Assembly (NCBI RefSeq): GCF_020320395.1
Contig: NZ_JAEDAH010000105.1
Location: forward strand, 62,001-126,000
DNA: 64,000 nt
Direction of reading: 5' to 3'
Origin: Thalassolituus marinus
Lineage (GTDB): Bacteria > Pseudomonadota > Gammaproteobacteria > Pseudomonadales > Oceanobacteraceae
The notes below the pieces were generated by a model, which was not told the origin of the DNA, searched no databases, and saw nothing but the letters and a program-made list of their open reading frames with translations. How positions within the stretch are numbered: position 1 is the first letter of the stretch; each line of letters starts with the position of its first letter. This document shows positions 31,734 through 39,576 of this stretch, piece by piece. The translations under genes were made by a program, and so were the position numbers.

Positions 31734-32741
31734 ATGACTGCGAAGACTGCAAACTCTCTCAAGGCACTCAACATCGGCAACTCCGATGTTGCTAAAACTG
31801 ACTTGTTTAAAATCAGCCCGCATCTTCTCGTTGAAGAAGATGGATTCAACACGCGCGGCCTTTACTGCAACAACTACTGGGAGCGTCCTGAAGTCAAAGA
31901 GCGGTTGATGGCCTTGGCCGAAGCCTACAAACGCGGCGACTACATCCCACCAATTGTTGTTAAGGTTAAGGATGGACAAGCCCTCATCCGCGACGGCCAC
32001 CGCCGAAATCGCGCACTGAAGATCGCCATCAATGAGCTTGGTGCAGATATTCGCAAAATTGAGGTTCTGGAACACAAAGGGGATGAGGCAACACAAACCC
32101 TGCTCATCGCCACATCAAACGATGGAGCTCCTCTTTCCGTCCTGGAGCGCGCTGAGGTTTACTGCCGCTTGTCTGCCTGGGGATGGAGTGACGCCGAAAT
32201 CGCAAGCCGTACCGGACGCACACCAGAGCACGTGCGCCAGCTCCGCAAACACATGGAGCTGCCAATGGAAATTAAAATGCTCATCCAGCAAGATGTTGTT
32301 GCCGCGACATATGCACAAGAGCTCTTTGACGAACACGGAACCTTTGCGGTCAAAATGATCAAGGACGTAGCCGCCAGCGTAAATAAAGGGGCAAACGAAA
32401 CTGGGTCTGATACTATCTCTAAACCCAAGCGCGTTACCAAAAAGGCCGTTGCTCAAAGTGTCTTCGAGCCTGCCAAAAAGCCACGTCTCGATAAGAAGAC
32501 CACGATCGCACTCTCCCAAGGGTTTCGCCGCCTGACCAGTCACCTCGATCATGTGAAGCCATCGGATGACGGCAGCAAGTATCTGCTGGAGATTGATCGG
32601 GACGAGCTTGAGATGCTGCAGGAGCTGCGTGAAAAGCTGGCAAACATTCAACTGCCTGATGACGCCTCAGAAGCCGACAGCGCGGAGAGCGGCGATAGCA
32701 AGAATCAACAGGCGCTCGATCTCGAAGAATCTGTTGCATGA
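31734..32741 (+). CDS. ParB/Srx-domain protein (KorB-like or ParB-nuclease-like)
   Basis: A 335-residue protein with a ParB N-terminal domain: GDYIPPIVVKVKDGQALIRD then GHRRNRALKIAINEL (box I, DGHRRxRA) at about 75-110, followed by an HTH region (AEIASRTGRTPEHVRQLRKH, about 166-185) and a charged C-terminus with a helical end. Such proteins act in plasmid partition, transcription control or as accessory replication factors. It is separate from the ParAB operon at 34-36 kb and lies in the ssb operon. GGAG 8 bases before the ATG supports the start. Confidence 0.75.
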   Translation: MTAKTANSLKALNIGNSDVAKTDLFKISPHLLVEEDGFNTRGLYCNNYWERPEVKERLMALAEAYKRGDYIPPIVVKVKDGQALIRDGHRRNRALKIAINELGADIRKIEVLEHKGDEATQTLLIATSNDGAPLSVLERAEVYCRLSAWGWSDAEIASRTGRTPEHVRQLRKHMELPMEIKMLIQQDVVAATYAQELFDEHGTFAVKMIKDVAASVNKGANETGSDTISKPKRVTKKAVAQSVFEPAKKPRLDKKTTIALSQGFRRLTSHLDHVKPSDDGSKYLLEIDRDELEMLQELREKLANIQLPDDASEADSAESGDSKNQQALDLEESVA

Positions 32742-33247
32742 AACAGGACGCACCAGCTTCCATGGACCAGAAAGAAGAATTCAGCACCCTACCGGGCCTT
32801 CTGGCTCGGGCAGAACGATTCCTGAAAGAGCAAGGATGCTCTGTCGTTCTGCACTCCCCATTCCACTACCAAGGCGCACCAGCAGACATATCCGGCTGGA
32901 AAGCGGGGGTTGTAATCACCGTGTGCATTTTGACGTATCACGAACGCCCAAGCATCCAGCTGAGAACGTTCGAGCAACACATAAAACCCAGAACCACCCT
33001 GCTTTACCTACTACCTGTTTCAGCGGAACTTATCGGGTCTTTTGGAGCAGGGGAGTGGGGTACTTTGGAAGCGATCGGTGACACAGTCACTATCAGGAAT
33101 GCAGCACCTCAGATAACGTCAGAGCCATTACCATCTTCGAGCCTGCATTACCTGAGAAGCGCATTATCCAGCATGGTTAAGGGTGGCCTATTCAACTCCG
33201 CTGATGGCAAATCATCCGACCAGCAAAACCAAACATTCGAAGATTAG
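32738..33247 (+). CDS. Hypothetical protein before ssb
   Basis: A 169-residue soluble protein, ATGA-coupled to the ParB-domain gene. Middle region: LKEQGCSVVLHSPFHYQG followed by ADISGWKAGVVITVCILTYH; later KPRTTLLYLLPVSAELIGSF. No family recognised. It ends 12 bp before ssb. Confidence 0.55.
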   Translation: MKQDAPASMDQKEEFSTLPGLLARAERFLKEQGCSVVLHSPFHYQGAPADISGWKAGVVITVCILTYHERPSIQLRTFEQHIKPRTTLLYLLPVSAELIGSFGAGEWGTLEAIGDTVTIRNAAPQITSEPLPSSSLHYLRSALSSMVKGGLFNSADGKSSDQQNQTFED

Positions 33248-33259
33248 AGCGAGGAATTC

Positions 33260-33712
33260 ATGGGACGCAGCGTCAACAAGGTCACACTCATTGGTAAGCT
33301 TGGCAGAGATCCTGATATCCGCTACATGCCAAACGGCAACGCAGTAGCCAACCTCACGATCGCGACGGCTGAGAGCTACACAGATCGTCAGACGGGTCAG
33401 AAGGTTGATCAAACAGAATGGCACCGGGTAGTTGCATATGAGCGCCTGGCTGAAATCATCCAGCAGTATGTGAAAAAAGGGGCTCAGGTTTATGTTGAGG
33501 GACGACTAAAGACCAGGGAGTGGGAAAAAGATGGGATCAAGCGCTACACGACTGAAATTGTTTGCACAGAACTACTGATGCTCGATAGCCGCCCACAGCC
33601 TCCCATGCAGCCTGCTCAGAACACAGCAGGGCAGGGCGGTCATTACCAGCAGCCAGCCCCAACACCAGAGCCAGCTGCGCATTTCGGGGGCTACGGACAG
33701 CACAGACGCTGA
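33260..33712 (+). CDS. ssb: Single-stranded DNA-binding protein SSB
   Basis: A 150-residue SSB: OB-fold start [20 protein letters not shown], core [39 protein letters not shown], then a Gln/Pro-rich linker. The C-terminus reads GGYGQHRR and lacks the acidic DDDIPF-type tip that recruits partner proteins in chromosomal SSB. Plasmid SSBs protect transferred single strands in the recipient. AGCGAGGA precedes the ATG. Last gene of the operon, followed by an operator copy and a terminator. Confidence 0.95.
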   Translation: MGRSVNKVTLIGKLGRDPDIRYMPNGNAVANLTIATAESYTDRQTGQKVDQTEWHRVVAYERLAEIIQQYVKKGAQVYVEGRLKTREWEKDGIKRYTTEIVCTELLMLDSRPQPPMQPAQNTAGQGGHYQQPAPTPEPAAHFGGYGQHRR

Positions 33713-33718
33713 CCCCAT

Positions 33719-33734
33719 TTTTAACATGTTAAAA
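33719..33734. promoter_or_regulatory. Palindromic operator copy 4, after ssb
   Basis: TTTTAACATGTTAAAA directly overlapping the 5' A-run of the ssb terminator. Its place after the operon is odd for an operator and hints at looping with copies 2 and 3, or another function. Confidence 0.7.
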
Positions 33735-33763
33735 AAGAGCCCGGACATGCCGGGCTCTTTTTT
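33731..33763 (+). terminator. Rho-independent terminator after ssb
   Basis: AAAAAAGAGCCCGG-acatg-CCGGGCTCTTTTTT, a 14-bp stem ending in six T, usable from both sides (it also ends the converging gene at 33775). Confidence 0.93.
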
Positions 33764-33774
33764 AGATCAGCATC

Positions 33775-34077
33775 CTAATTCTTAACAGACTGCCAAATCG
33801 CGTTGTCCATTCGACCACCAAACGTATGAGTCGGACGAACACACTCATCGTCACGCAACTTAGCTCGGCCTCCTATCTGATAGACCTCCCCGGCAGACAC
33901 GCAAAAGTTACGAAGATCAAAGCACTCGCCAGCAACAATCTGCCAGTTGTCCACAGAACCACTCCGATTGGCTTCTGCACACTGAAGATTAGTGGCAGGC
34001 TTTGCCTTCTCTTCCGCATTACTTCCCGCAGCCAGAACCAAAGCAAATCCAACAACCACAAAATTAACCAATTTCAT
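33775..34077 (-). CDS. Small exported protein, unknown family
   Basis: A 100-residue product with a signal peptide (KLVNFVVVGFALVLAAGSNA) and a short periplasmic part with four cysteines (LQCAEANR, GECFDLRNFC, DDECVRP) likely forming two disulfides. The ATG at 34077 has AAGGA 8 bases upstream. It is divergent from parA and converges on the ssb terminator. No family recognised. Confidence 0.6.
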   Translation of the reverse strand: MKLVNFVVVGFALVLAAGSNAEEKAKPATNLQCAEANRSGSVDNWQIVAGECFDLRNFCVSAGEVYQIGGRAKLRDDECVRPTHTFGGRMDNAIWQSVKN

Positions 34078-34128
34078 AAAACCATCCTTTTTTGATTTCG
34101 TCAGGTCTGATGCGACCACCAACAAACA

Positions 34129-34206
34129 ATATCAAAAAATGATACTGCATCAATATCTAATTTTATTGGATTAGAACTACAGTCCTTGCTATATCAAAAA
34201 ATGATC
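34129..34206. repeat. Two direct repeats ATATCAAAAAATGAT, putative ParA/ParB operator
   Basis: Copies at 34129-34143 and 34191-34205, 62 bp apart, each containing the inverted element ATCA-n5-TGAT. The second overlaps the -10 box of the likely parA promoter, which fits autoregulation by the partition proteins or the wHTH protein at 36113. Confidence 0.6.
34166..34195 (+). promoter_or_regulatory. Putative parA promoter
   Basis: TTGGAT (34166-34171) and TATATC (34190-34195), spacer 18 bp, 46 bp upstream of the parA start. Confidence 0.4.
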
Positions 34207-34240
34207 CTTAGACTGTTGGAAAAATTACTAGGGACGCACC

Positions 34241-35026
34241 ATGACCAAAATCATCGCGATCGCTTCACAGAAGGGCGGAGTGGGCAAGACAACCATCAGC
34301 CTGCAAACCGCTTATTACATCAGCGAAAAGCTCGACAAGTCTGTGCTGATCATTGATATGGATATGCAGGGGAACACCTCATCCTGCATAGCGTTGCCAG
34401 ATCCGGACACCGACGAAAATGACTTCGGCGACACCACAAAAGCCGCTGATCTTTTTCAGCCCAATCTTGCCGAGATTAAGCTCTATCAGCGCCCTGGATC
34501 TAAAATCAGTCTGATCCACACCCCTAAAAACTGCCCCAACATGGCAGAGGCGGAACGTCTGCGCATGGATGATGTTCTTCGCCCACGCGAATACGTCCGT
34601 CAGCTGGCAAAAGACTTTGATTACGTGCTGGTAGATTGCCCACCCTCTCTGGGTCACGCCCTGATCGCAGGCCTGACCATGGCAACGCACGTTGTCTGCC
34701 CTGTTAAGCTGAGTGGTTTCGCTCTGACAGGCTTAGAGGGCCTTCTCCGGACCATCATCGGCGTTCGCGACGAATACAACCCTAATCTGAACATTGTCGG
34801 CATCGTGGTTAACGACATGGACACCAAAAGCGTCAGCCACGCCAAGGCTTATGAGAAGCTGATGAGCGGTCTTGGCGAACTCGTGCTCGAAAACAAGATC
34901 ATGCACCGCCCGCCATTAGACACTGCGACAAGCGAGGGTATGCCCGTGTGGTCCTACCACTATGCCCATGTGGCCGCCAAAGAAGTGATGGCTACGATTG
35001 AAGAAATTCTGGAGAAAGCCGTATGA
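34241..35026 (+). CDS. parA: ParA partition ATPase
   Basis: A 261-residue type Ia-like partition ATPase without the long N-terminal HTH domain: Walker A IASQKGGVGKTTISLQTAYY at about 7-26, VLIIDMDMQGNTS (switch I/A'), YVLVDCPPSLGHALIAGL (Walker B) and IVVNDMDTKSVSHAKAYEKL. It moves plasmid copies along the nucleoid with ParB. The stop overlaps the parB start (ATGA). Its two upstream repeats suggest autoregulation. Confidence 0.95.
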   Translation: MTKIIAIASQKGGVGKTTISLQTAYYISEKLDKSVLIIDMDMQGNTSSCIALPDPDTDENDFGDTTKAADLFQPNLAEIKLYQRPGSKISLIHTPKNCPNMAEAERLRMDDVLRPREYVRQLAKDFDYVLVDCPPSLGHALIAGLTMATHVVCPVKLSGFALTGLEGLLRTIIGVRDEYNPNLNIVGIVVNDMDTKSVSHAKAYEKLMSGLGELVLENKIMHRPPLDTATSEGMPVWSYHYAHVAAKEVMATIEEILEKAV

Positions 35027-36126
35027 CAGGCAAAAGCTCATTTGGAAATATGGCCTCAATCAGCAGCCTGGTAAATCAGGCCCGAGTGAATCCGGGCAAG
35101 GTGTTGAAAGAGATCGCCCTGGATGAAATCGCAACCAAGAAACAACTCCGGACACGCTTCAAGGGGATCGATGAACTCGCCCAGTCTCTGAAGTCCGTTG
35201 GCCAGCAGCAGCCCATCGTTGTGTCGCCAAAAAACTCTGATGGCAAATACGTCATTCAGAAGGGTGAGCGCCGGTATCGTGCAGCTATTAAAGCGGGACT
35301 CGCAACTCTGGACTGCATCGTGCGCGAACCAAACAGCGATGCGGCAAAAGAGCTCATTGCCGAAATGGCAGAAAACGTTCAGCGGGAGAACTACCACCCA
35401 CTGGAAATTGCCATGGGCATTCAGTCTCTGATTGAAGAATTCGGTCTTAAGAAAGGCGAGGCGGCGGAGGCCCTGGGTAAAAGCCCTGCTTACATCACAA
35501 CTCACCTGAAACTGCTGGAGCTCGATGAGGAAGGCCTGAAGCTGGTGGAAGACGAGGTGATCCGAGACATAATGTCATTAAATCACCTGGTATCAATCCA
35601 AAAGGTAGATCCCGAGTTGGCTCATGATCTTTGCGCATTGGCCCGTACAAAAGGGCTTAGCCGCAAGCAGCTCGAAGAGTATGTGAAGCAGCTCAAAGCT
35701 GGTGACGGTGAGCATCAGCCAACCTCAGCACCTGAAAAGCAGAGTGAAGATGCGGCTACCGTTGAAAGCACTATGTTCGACACTCAACACGAAAGTTTTG
35801 CCGACACCAACGAGAAAGACGATACCGATAAGAACGTTGTCGCCCCCCCTGCAACTGGCCAAACCACCAATACTGGTAAGACAAATAAGGAAAAGGGGGA
35901 GAGCAAGAGCCTTCCTCCTGAAGAGCCAAAGCCACAAGCAACGACTCTCCCGGCCACCGTGGTTTACGTGATCTGGAAATCACCGGAAGGCGAAGTTGAG
36001 GGCACGCTCGACCTCTCAACAGAATCCGATGAAGAGGGCAGGGTGACCATTCACATGGAGCACGGATCAGCTACCGTGGAGGCAGAATCCATTCAGATTA
36101 AGGCGATTAAGCGTGGCGCTGTCTAA
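35023..36126 (+). CDS. parB: ParB/KorB-type partition protein
   Basis: A 367-residue centromere-binding protein: KQLRTRFKGIDELAQSLK, YVIQKGERRYRAAIKAGLA (box I, CTP site) at about 84-102, IAEMAENVQRENYHPLEIAM (box II), HTH GLKKGEAAEALGKSPAYITT, an acidic disordered region, and a C-terminal SH3-like domain (VVYVIWKSPEGEVEGTLDLS) like that of KorB. KorB-like members can double as transcription repressors. It overlaps the wHTH gene by 14 bp. Confidence 0.93.
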   Translation: MTGKSSFGNMASISSLVNQARVNPGKVLKEIALDEIATKKQLRTRFKGIDELAQSLKSVGQQQPIVVSPKNSDGKYVIQKGERRYRAAIKAGLATLDCIVREPNSDAAKELIAEMAENVQRENYHPLEIAMGIQSLIEEFGLKKGEAAEALGKSPAYITTHLKLLELDEEGLKLVEDEVIRDIMSLNHLVSIQKVDPELAHDLCALARTKGLSRKQLEEYVKQLKAGDGEHQPTSAPEKQSEDAATVESTMFDTQHESFADTNEKDDTDKNVVAPPATGQTTNTGKTNKEKGESKSLPPEEPKPQATTLPATVVYVIWKSPEGEVEGTLDLSTESDEEGRVTIHMEHGSATVEAESIQIKAIKRGAV

Positions 36127-36388
36127 GCTGATTGCTCGCAAATACCTGATCTTGAAAGCCCTGACAGAGCTTCGCAGGCCCAGTATCGACGATATTGCTG
36201 AACACTCGAAGCTCCCAAGGCCTACGATCAACCGTTACATCCGTAGTCTCCGCGAAGACTACGGCATGGATATCCAGTACATCCCTGGAGAGACTGGCGG
36301 CCACTACCGCATCATGGACTGGTGCGGCTTGAACCATGAAGAGTTCATGAAGCATTGCGCGAGGCACTACAAGGAGCTGCAGGACTGA
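36113..36388 (+). CDS. Small winged-helix DNA-binding protein after parB
   Basis: A 91-residue protein: KYLILKALTELRRPSIDDIA then EHSKLPRPTINRYIRSLRED forms an HTH of IclR/ScpB-like winged-helix type; the wing is GMDIQYIPGETGGHYRI. Gene follows parB by overlap and borders the origin, so it may regulate par or rep; one copy of the CTAGCCTTACAACC repeat lies 33 bp behind it. Confidence 0.75.
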   Translation: MALSKLIARKYLILKALTELRRPSIDDIAEHSKLPRPTINRYIRSLREDYGMDIQYIPGETGGHYRIMDWCGLNHEEFMKHCARHYKELQD

Positions 36389-36420
36389 CTCTCAGCGTTG
36401 GGAATGACAAAGCAAAATCC

Positions 36421-37424
36421 CATTTACCCTTAAGTAGCCTTACAACCTGCATCGCTTGGGCATTTCTTGCACAATCATTCCGAGAAAAACTTAAGAACAA
36501 TCCCAAAGAGACAGCCATCGACTGCGCGGCGAGAGATTGCGGCAACTCAGAAGGCAAAATAAAAAGGTAAACGAGACTCTAACAAGGTAAACGCGGGCCC
36601 AATCCATGACCCTCTCCCTCCACCCGGCACAACTTAACAAGGTAAACGGCGGAATAAGAAGGTAAATGAGGCCACAACAGTCAAAGGAAGCGAGCAGTTA
36701 ATAAAGTAAACGCGAGCCCAGCCCATGGTCTTCTCCCCCCGTCCCGCACAACTTAACAAGGTAAATGTCAGAATAAGAAGGTAAATGAGAAAACAGTAAG
36801 GTAAATGACCGGGTAACAAAGTAAACGCGGTAATAGCAAGGTAAACGGGTGGATAGAAAGGTAAACAGGAAATTAAAAAGGTAAACCAGTAGATAAGAAG
36901 GTAAACCCCGATTTAAGAAGGTAAAAGGGGGAATAAAAAAGTAAATGCCGGAAAAGTAACGGTAAGTCTTTGTTTTTACAGAGTATTTCTGTTCACTATT
37001 AACTATACTGACGTTACTGACTGTAGAAACCAGTACTCACCTGTAGAAACTATCCTGTACCTGTACCGACATTACTGACTATACCCAGAATCAATCACTC
37101 ACGAAAAACAGCATAAAAAACAATCATTTACCGCAAGCTAGCCTTACAACCGTATCGCCAGAAACTGATGAACAAGTGAACCTCCGCGAGAAAAGCCCGT
37201 TTACTACAACCTAGCCTTACAACCGAAGATTCAAAATCACTTGGACTGATGAGCGATACCCGCTCAGTCAGGATAAGGCTCCAGCCTCAGCAGAACACAC
37301 TCTAAATCTCCGAACAGGAAGAAATTCCACTGCTGATCAACGACAAATCGCTTGCGCGACCTTCCCATTTACTATAGCTTGCCTTACAACTGTAACCTGT
37401 TAAGCGCTACTGCCTTACAACATC
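36421..37424 (+). repeat. Five dispersed 27-bp repeats, consensus ATTTACynnAnCTAGCCTTACAACCG
   Basis: Copies at 36421-36448, 37125-37152, 37199-37225, 37366-37392 and a partial one at 37405-37424. The ATTTAC half is the reverse complement of the iteron core GTAAAT, and the conserved CCTTACAAC half is new. One copy follows the wHTH gene, the rest crowd the rep promoter region, which suggests autoregulation or handcuffing sites. Confidence 0.85.
36562..36960 (+). repeat. Array of 15 iterons, core AAGGTAAAYG, ten at exact 20-bp period
   Basis: GTAAA cores start at 36567, 36587, 36642, 36662, 36706 and then at 36761, 36781, 36801, 36821, 36841, 36861, 36881, 36901, 36921 and 36941. Ten consecutive units keep a period of exactly 20 bp while the spacer sequence varies, which is expected of binding sites for a replication initiator. 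Confidence 0.95.
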
Positions 37425-37447
37425 ACTGGCAGGGAGACTTTTTAAGC

Positions 37448-39001
37448 ATGGCTAATCCAACAGACGCCCTGACAAACGAAACGGTCATCATTGAACTGTC
37501 TGCCGTTGCGTATAATCAGCGCCCACTGGTGGAAGGTTTGACGACGATCACAAACGGGCTGCAAAGTTTTCTTCTCATATTGTTGGATATAGCCGGTGAG
37601 AATGGAGAAACAAAGCAAAAGGCCGGGTCTTACCTTGTAGGGCGATCACAAATACAGGACAAGCTCATCAAAGCAGGGCAGGGAGCATCCGATGCCTTGG
37701 TTTCCCGACGCCTCACAGAGCTCAGGAAAGCAAAAGTCTGCGCCATGGAGACGCAGATTCAAGAAAGTAAACGCGTCAACCACTATAAAATAGAGACTCT
37801 CGCCAGCCTTGCCCTCCTTCCTCCCATAAAGTCAAAAAAAGCAAGCGACGGGGGAAAGCAGCGTCGGCGGACAAAGACCATCATCAACGCTCAAAAAGAA
37901 ATGTTTTCTAACGACAGGAAAGGCCTCCTTCTTTCCGGCCCGGAAGACATCATCTTTTTTAACCAGCAGCTATTCAACGGCATCCTGGACACCGCAATGC
38001 GCGTATCCAGCAAGGATGAGCGAAAATCCATATCCGTAACCTATAAAGTTCATGGTCACCCGCTGAGAATCACATCGTCGTGCAGCGCAAAAGAAGGTAG
38101 CGGTCTTCTGATGATGACCGATCAGCGAGCGATGCGCTGCATCATCTCCTACTGCAAGAAGCGCATTGAACATCTCAAGCTGAAACTGGCGGATCAGTAT
38201 GGTGCTGGATTTGACAGACGTTTCATTCCAAACGTATTTCACATCGACATCCATGAGCTTTGCAGCCTCATGGGAATGCGCTGCGTTAACACCAACCTGG
38301 ACATTGTTGTTGGCATGATGGAGAGGTTGAGCGACACAACATTCGAAGTTGATGCCAGCGACAACCCTTGGTTCATGAATACTTTCTCCATGTTCCTGCT
38401 GGCAAAGCAGACTGAAGATGATCAGCCTATTCGCTCTGATCGCTACAAAATTCAATTTCTGAACAACTTCGAAAGCGCGAGGGAAAACGACAGCCTGCCG
38501 GATCTCTTTGGGGATTCAATGGAGAACCTCCGCCCAAGGTATTACACGTTTTCGTTAGAGCAGCGTTTGTTTTACTCCTTGATCAGCGACGAAGCATTCA
38601 ACCTATTTTTGAGTCATGAAGAACTGAGTACAGAGCGTAGCGGTATCGTTCAGCGCTTCTACAACTGGGCAAGAGCCTACATTTCAGGCCGGAACAAGCC
38701 TGGCGTTGAAAAGAAGTGGTTCACCCTTCATGAGATTCACGCAGCCTTAACCCCCGGCCATCGTCTCGACAACTTCAGAAACTACTTCCTATCAGCGCTC
38801 GAAAAATTTTCTGTCAGTGAAGACTGGAGTAGGAAGGAATCCGGAACGTCGCGAATATACGGCTATTACGTTAACTATAAGCGCGAGAACGGAGAGGACT
38901 ACTTTCAAATCCAGCGCGATCGTGAAGACCCTATTGTTGGAGACAACTCCAGACACAATGTACTGCTCCGGCAAAAGCAGATCGATCTTCTGGAAGGCTA
39001 A
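37448..39001 (+). CDS. Replication initiator, RctB-like
   Basis: A 517-residue protein with no membrane segments. Visible blocks: KAGSYLVGRSQIQDKLIKAG (HTH-like), IFFNQQLFNGILDTAMRVSS, DERKSISVTYKVHGHPLRIT, FIPNVFHIDIHELCSLMGMR, RPRYYTFSLEQRLFYSLISD and QRFYNWARAYISGRN. The pattern resembles the RctB initiator of Vibrio chromosome 2 and its plasmid relatives, from memory rather than alignment. The ATG at 37448 has GGGAG 13 bases upstream; a longer frame from 37352 would start inside the repeats. Its position right after the iteron array makes the replication role firm. Confidence 0.8.
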   Translation: MANPTDALTNETVIIELSAVAYNQRPLVEGLTTITNGLQSFLLILLDIAGENGETKQKAGSYLVGRSQIQDKLIKAGQGASDALVSRRLTELRKAKVCAMETQIQESKRVNHYKIETLASLALLPPIKSKKASDGGKQRRRTKTIINAQKEMFSNDRKGLLLSGPEDIIFFNQQLFNGILDTAMRVSSKDERKSISVTYKVHGHPLRITSSCSAKEGSGLLMMTDQRAMRCIISYCKKRIEHLKLKLADQYGAGFDRRFIPNVFHIDIHELCSLMGMRCVNTNLDIVVGMMERLSDTTFEVDASDNPWFMNTFSMFLLAKQTEDDQPIRSDRYKIQFLNNFESARENDSLPDLFGDSMENLRPRYYTFSLEQRLFYSLISDEAFNLFLSHEELSTERSGIVQRFYNWARAYISGRNKPGVEKKWFTLHEIHAALTPGHRLDNFRNYFLSALEKFSVSEDWSRKESGTSRIYGYYVNYKRENGEDYFQIQRDREDPIVGDNSRHNVLLRQKQIDLLEG

Positions 39002-39009
39002 GCAGAACA

Positions 39010-39576
39010 ATGTATCGTCCAGGAAGAGACGTTGAGTTATCACTGAAACAGCTATTTGGAATGGGGCAAGGCCGGATCAATGATGCGCTTGACGCATACC
39101 GAAGCCATTTCCCGGAACCCCATTCTGATCAGTCTTTTATGAGTTTCTGCAAGGGACTGAATGCACCGGTAAATCAACCAACGATATCCGCAGAATGGAC
39201 GCCCACAACGGTAGCCGTTGATGACCTGCCAATGTGTTTACTGGAAGGCGAATACCTGCCCATATTTAAACGCATTTACACGGGCAAACCGGTACGCAAC
39301 GGTAATTATGACGAACTGTACCGTGAGTTCTGCAGAATGCGCTGGGCGTCAGACTCGCGCAATAAGGGGGCTACCGGCTCTACATTTATGACAATGGAAT
39401 GGGAGCCATCCGAGTCGATCTTAGAAGAGATGGCTGAGGCTGGCGTGGACAACATCCCTTTTGTCATCGGTGAGTTTAAGTTGTTCTGGAAAGAGTGCGG
39501 TGCCCACCGAGCGAATTGGAATTCAATCCTGGAGGAACATATTAGCAGATGGACAAAAGCATCCAGAATATCTTGA
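39010..39576 (+). CDS. DnaT-like primosome/helicase-loading protein (putative)
   Basis: A 188-residue soluble protein. The C-terminal part, TMEWEPSESILEEMAEAGVD followed by GEFKLFWKECGAHRANWNSI and LEEHISRWTK, matches the pattern of the DnaT DNA-binding domain (W.P......L...GI...EF..YW...G....W...F...V..W). DnaT-type proteins help load the replicative helicase. Its place 8 bp after rep fits. The N-terminal half is unfamiliar. Confidence 0.55.
   Translation: MYRPGRDVELSLKQLFGMGQGRINDALDAYRSHFPEPHSDQSFMSFCKGLNAPVNQPTISAEWTPTTVAVDDLPMCLLEGEYLPIFKRIYTGKPVRNGNYDELYREFCRMRWASDSRNKGATGSTFMTMEWEPSESILEEMAEAGVDNIPFVIGEFKLFWKECGAHRANWNSILEEHISRWTKASRIS

Larger units (their letters stand above)
36389..37447. 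other. Origin of replication region (oriV)
   Basis: About 1 kb without a gene between the partition operon and rep. It holds 15 iterons of a GGTAAA(C/T)G core, a 27-bp repeat family (see separate entries), an 80-bp segment present twice (about 36590-36670 and 36710-36790) and a 23-bp repeat (TACTGACGTTACTGACTGTA at about 37010 and a variant at about 37063). AT-rich stretches lie at 36970-37000 and 37105-37130. This is a typical iteron-controlled origin. Confidence 0.85.

Noticed and set aside
32115-32651. 178-codon minus-strand frame
   Set aside because: Antisense to the ParB-domain gene, which has recognisable motifs.
36562-36960. CRISPR-like regular repeats
   Set aside because: The unit is 20 bp with a 10-bp conserved core, no unique 30-bp spacers and no cas genes; position before a rep gene marks iterons.
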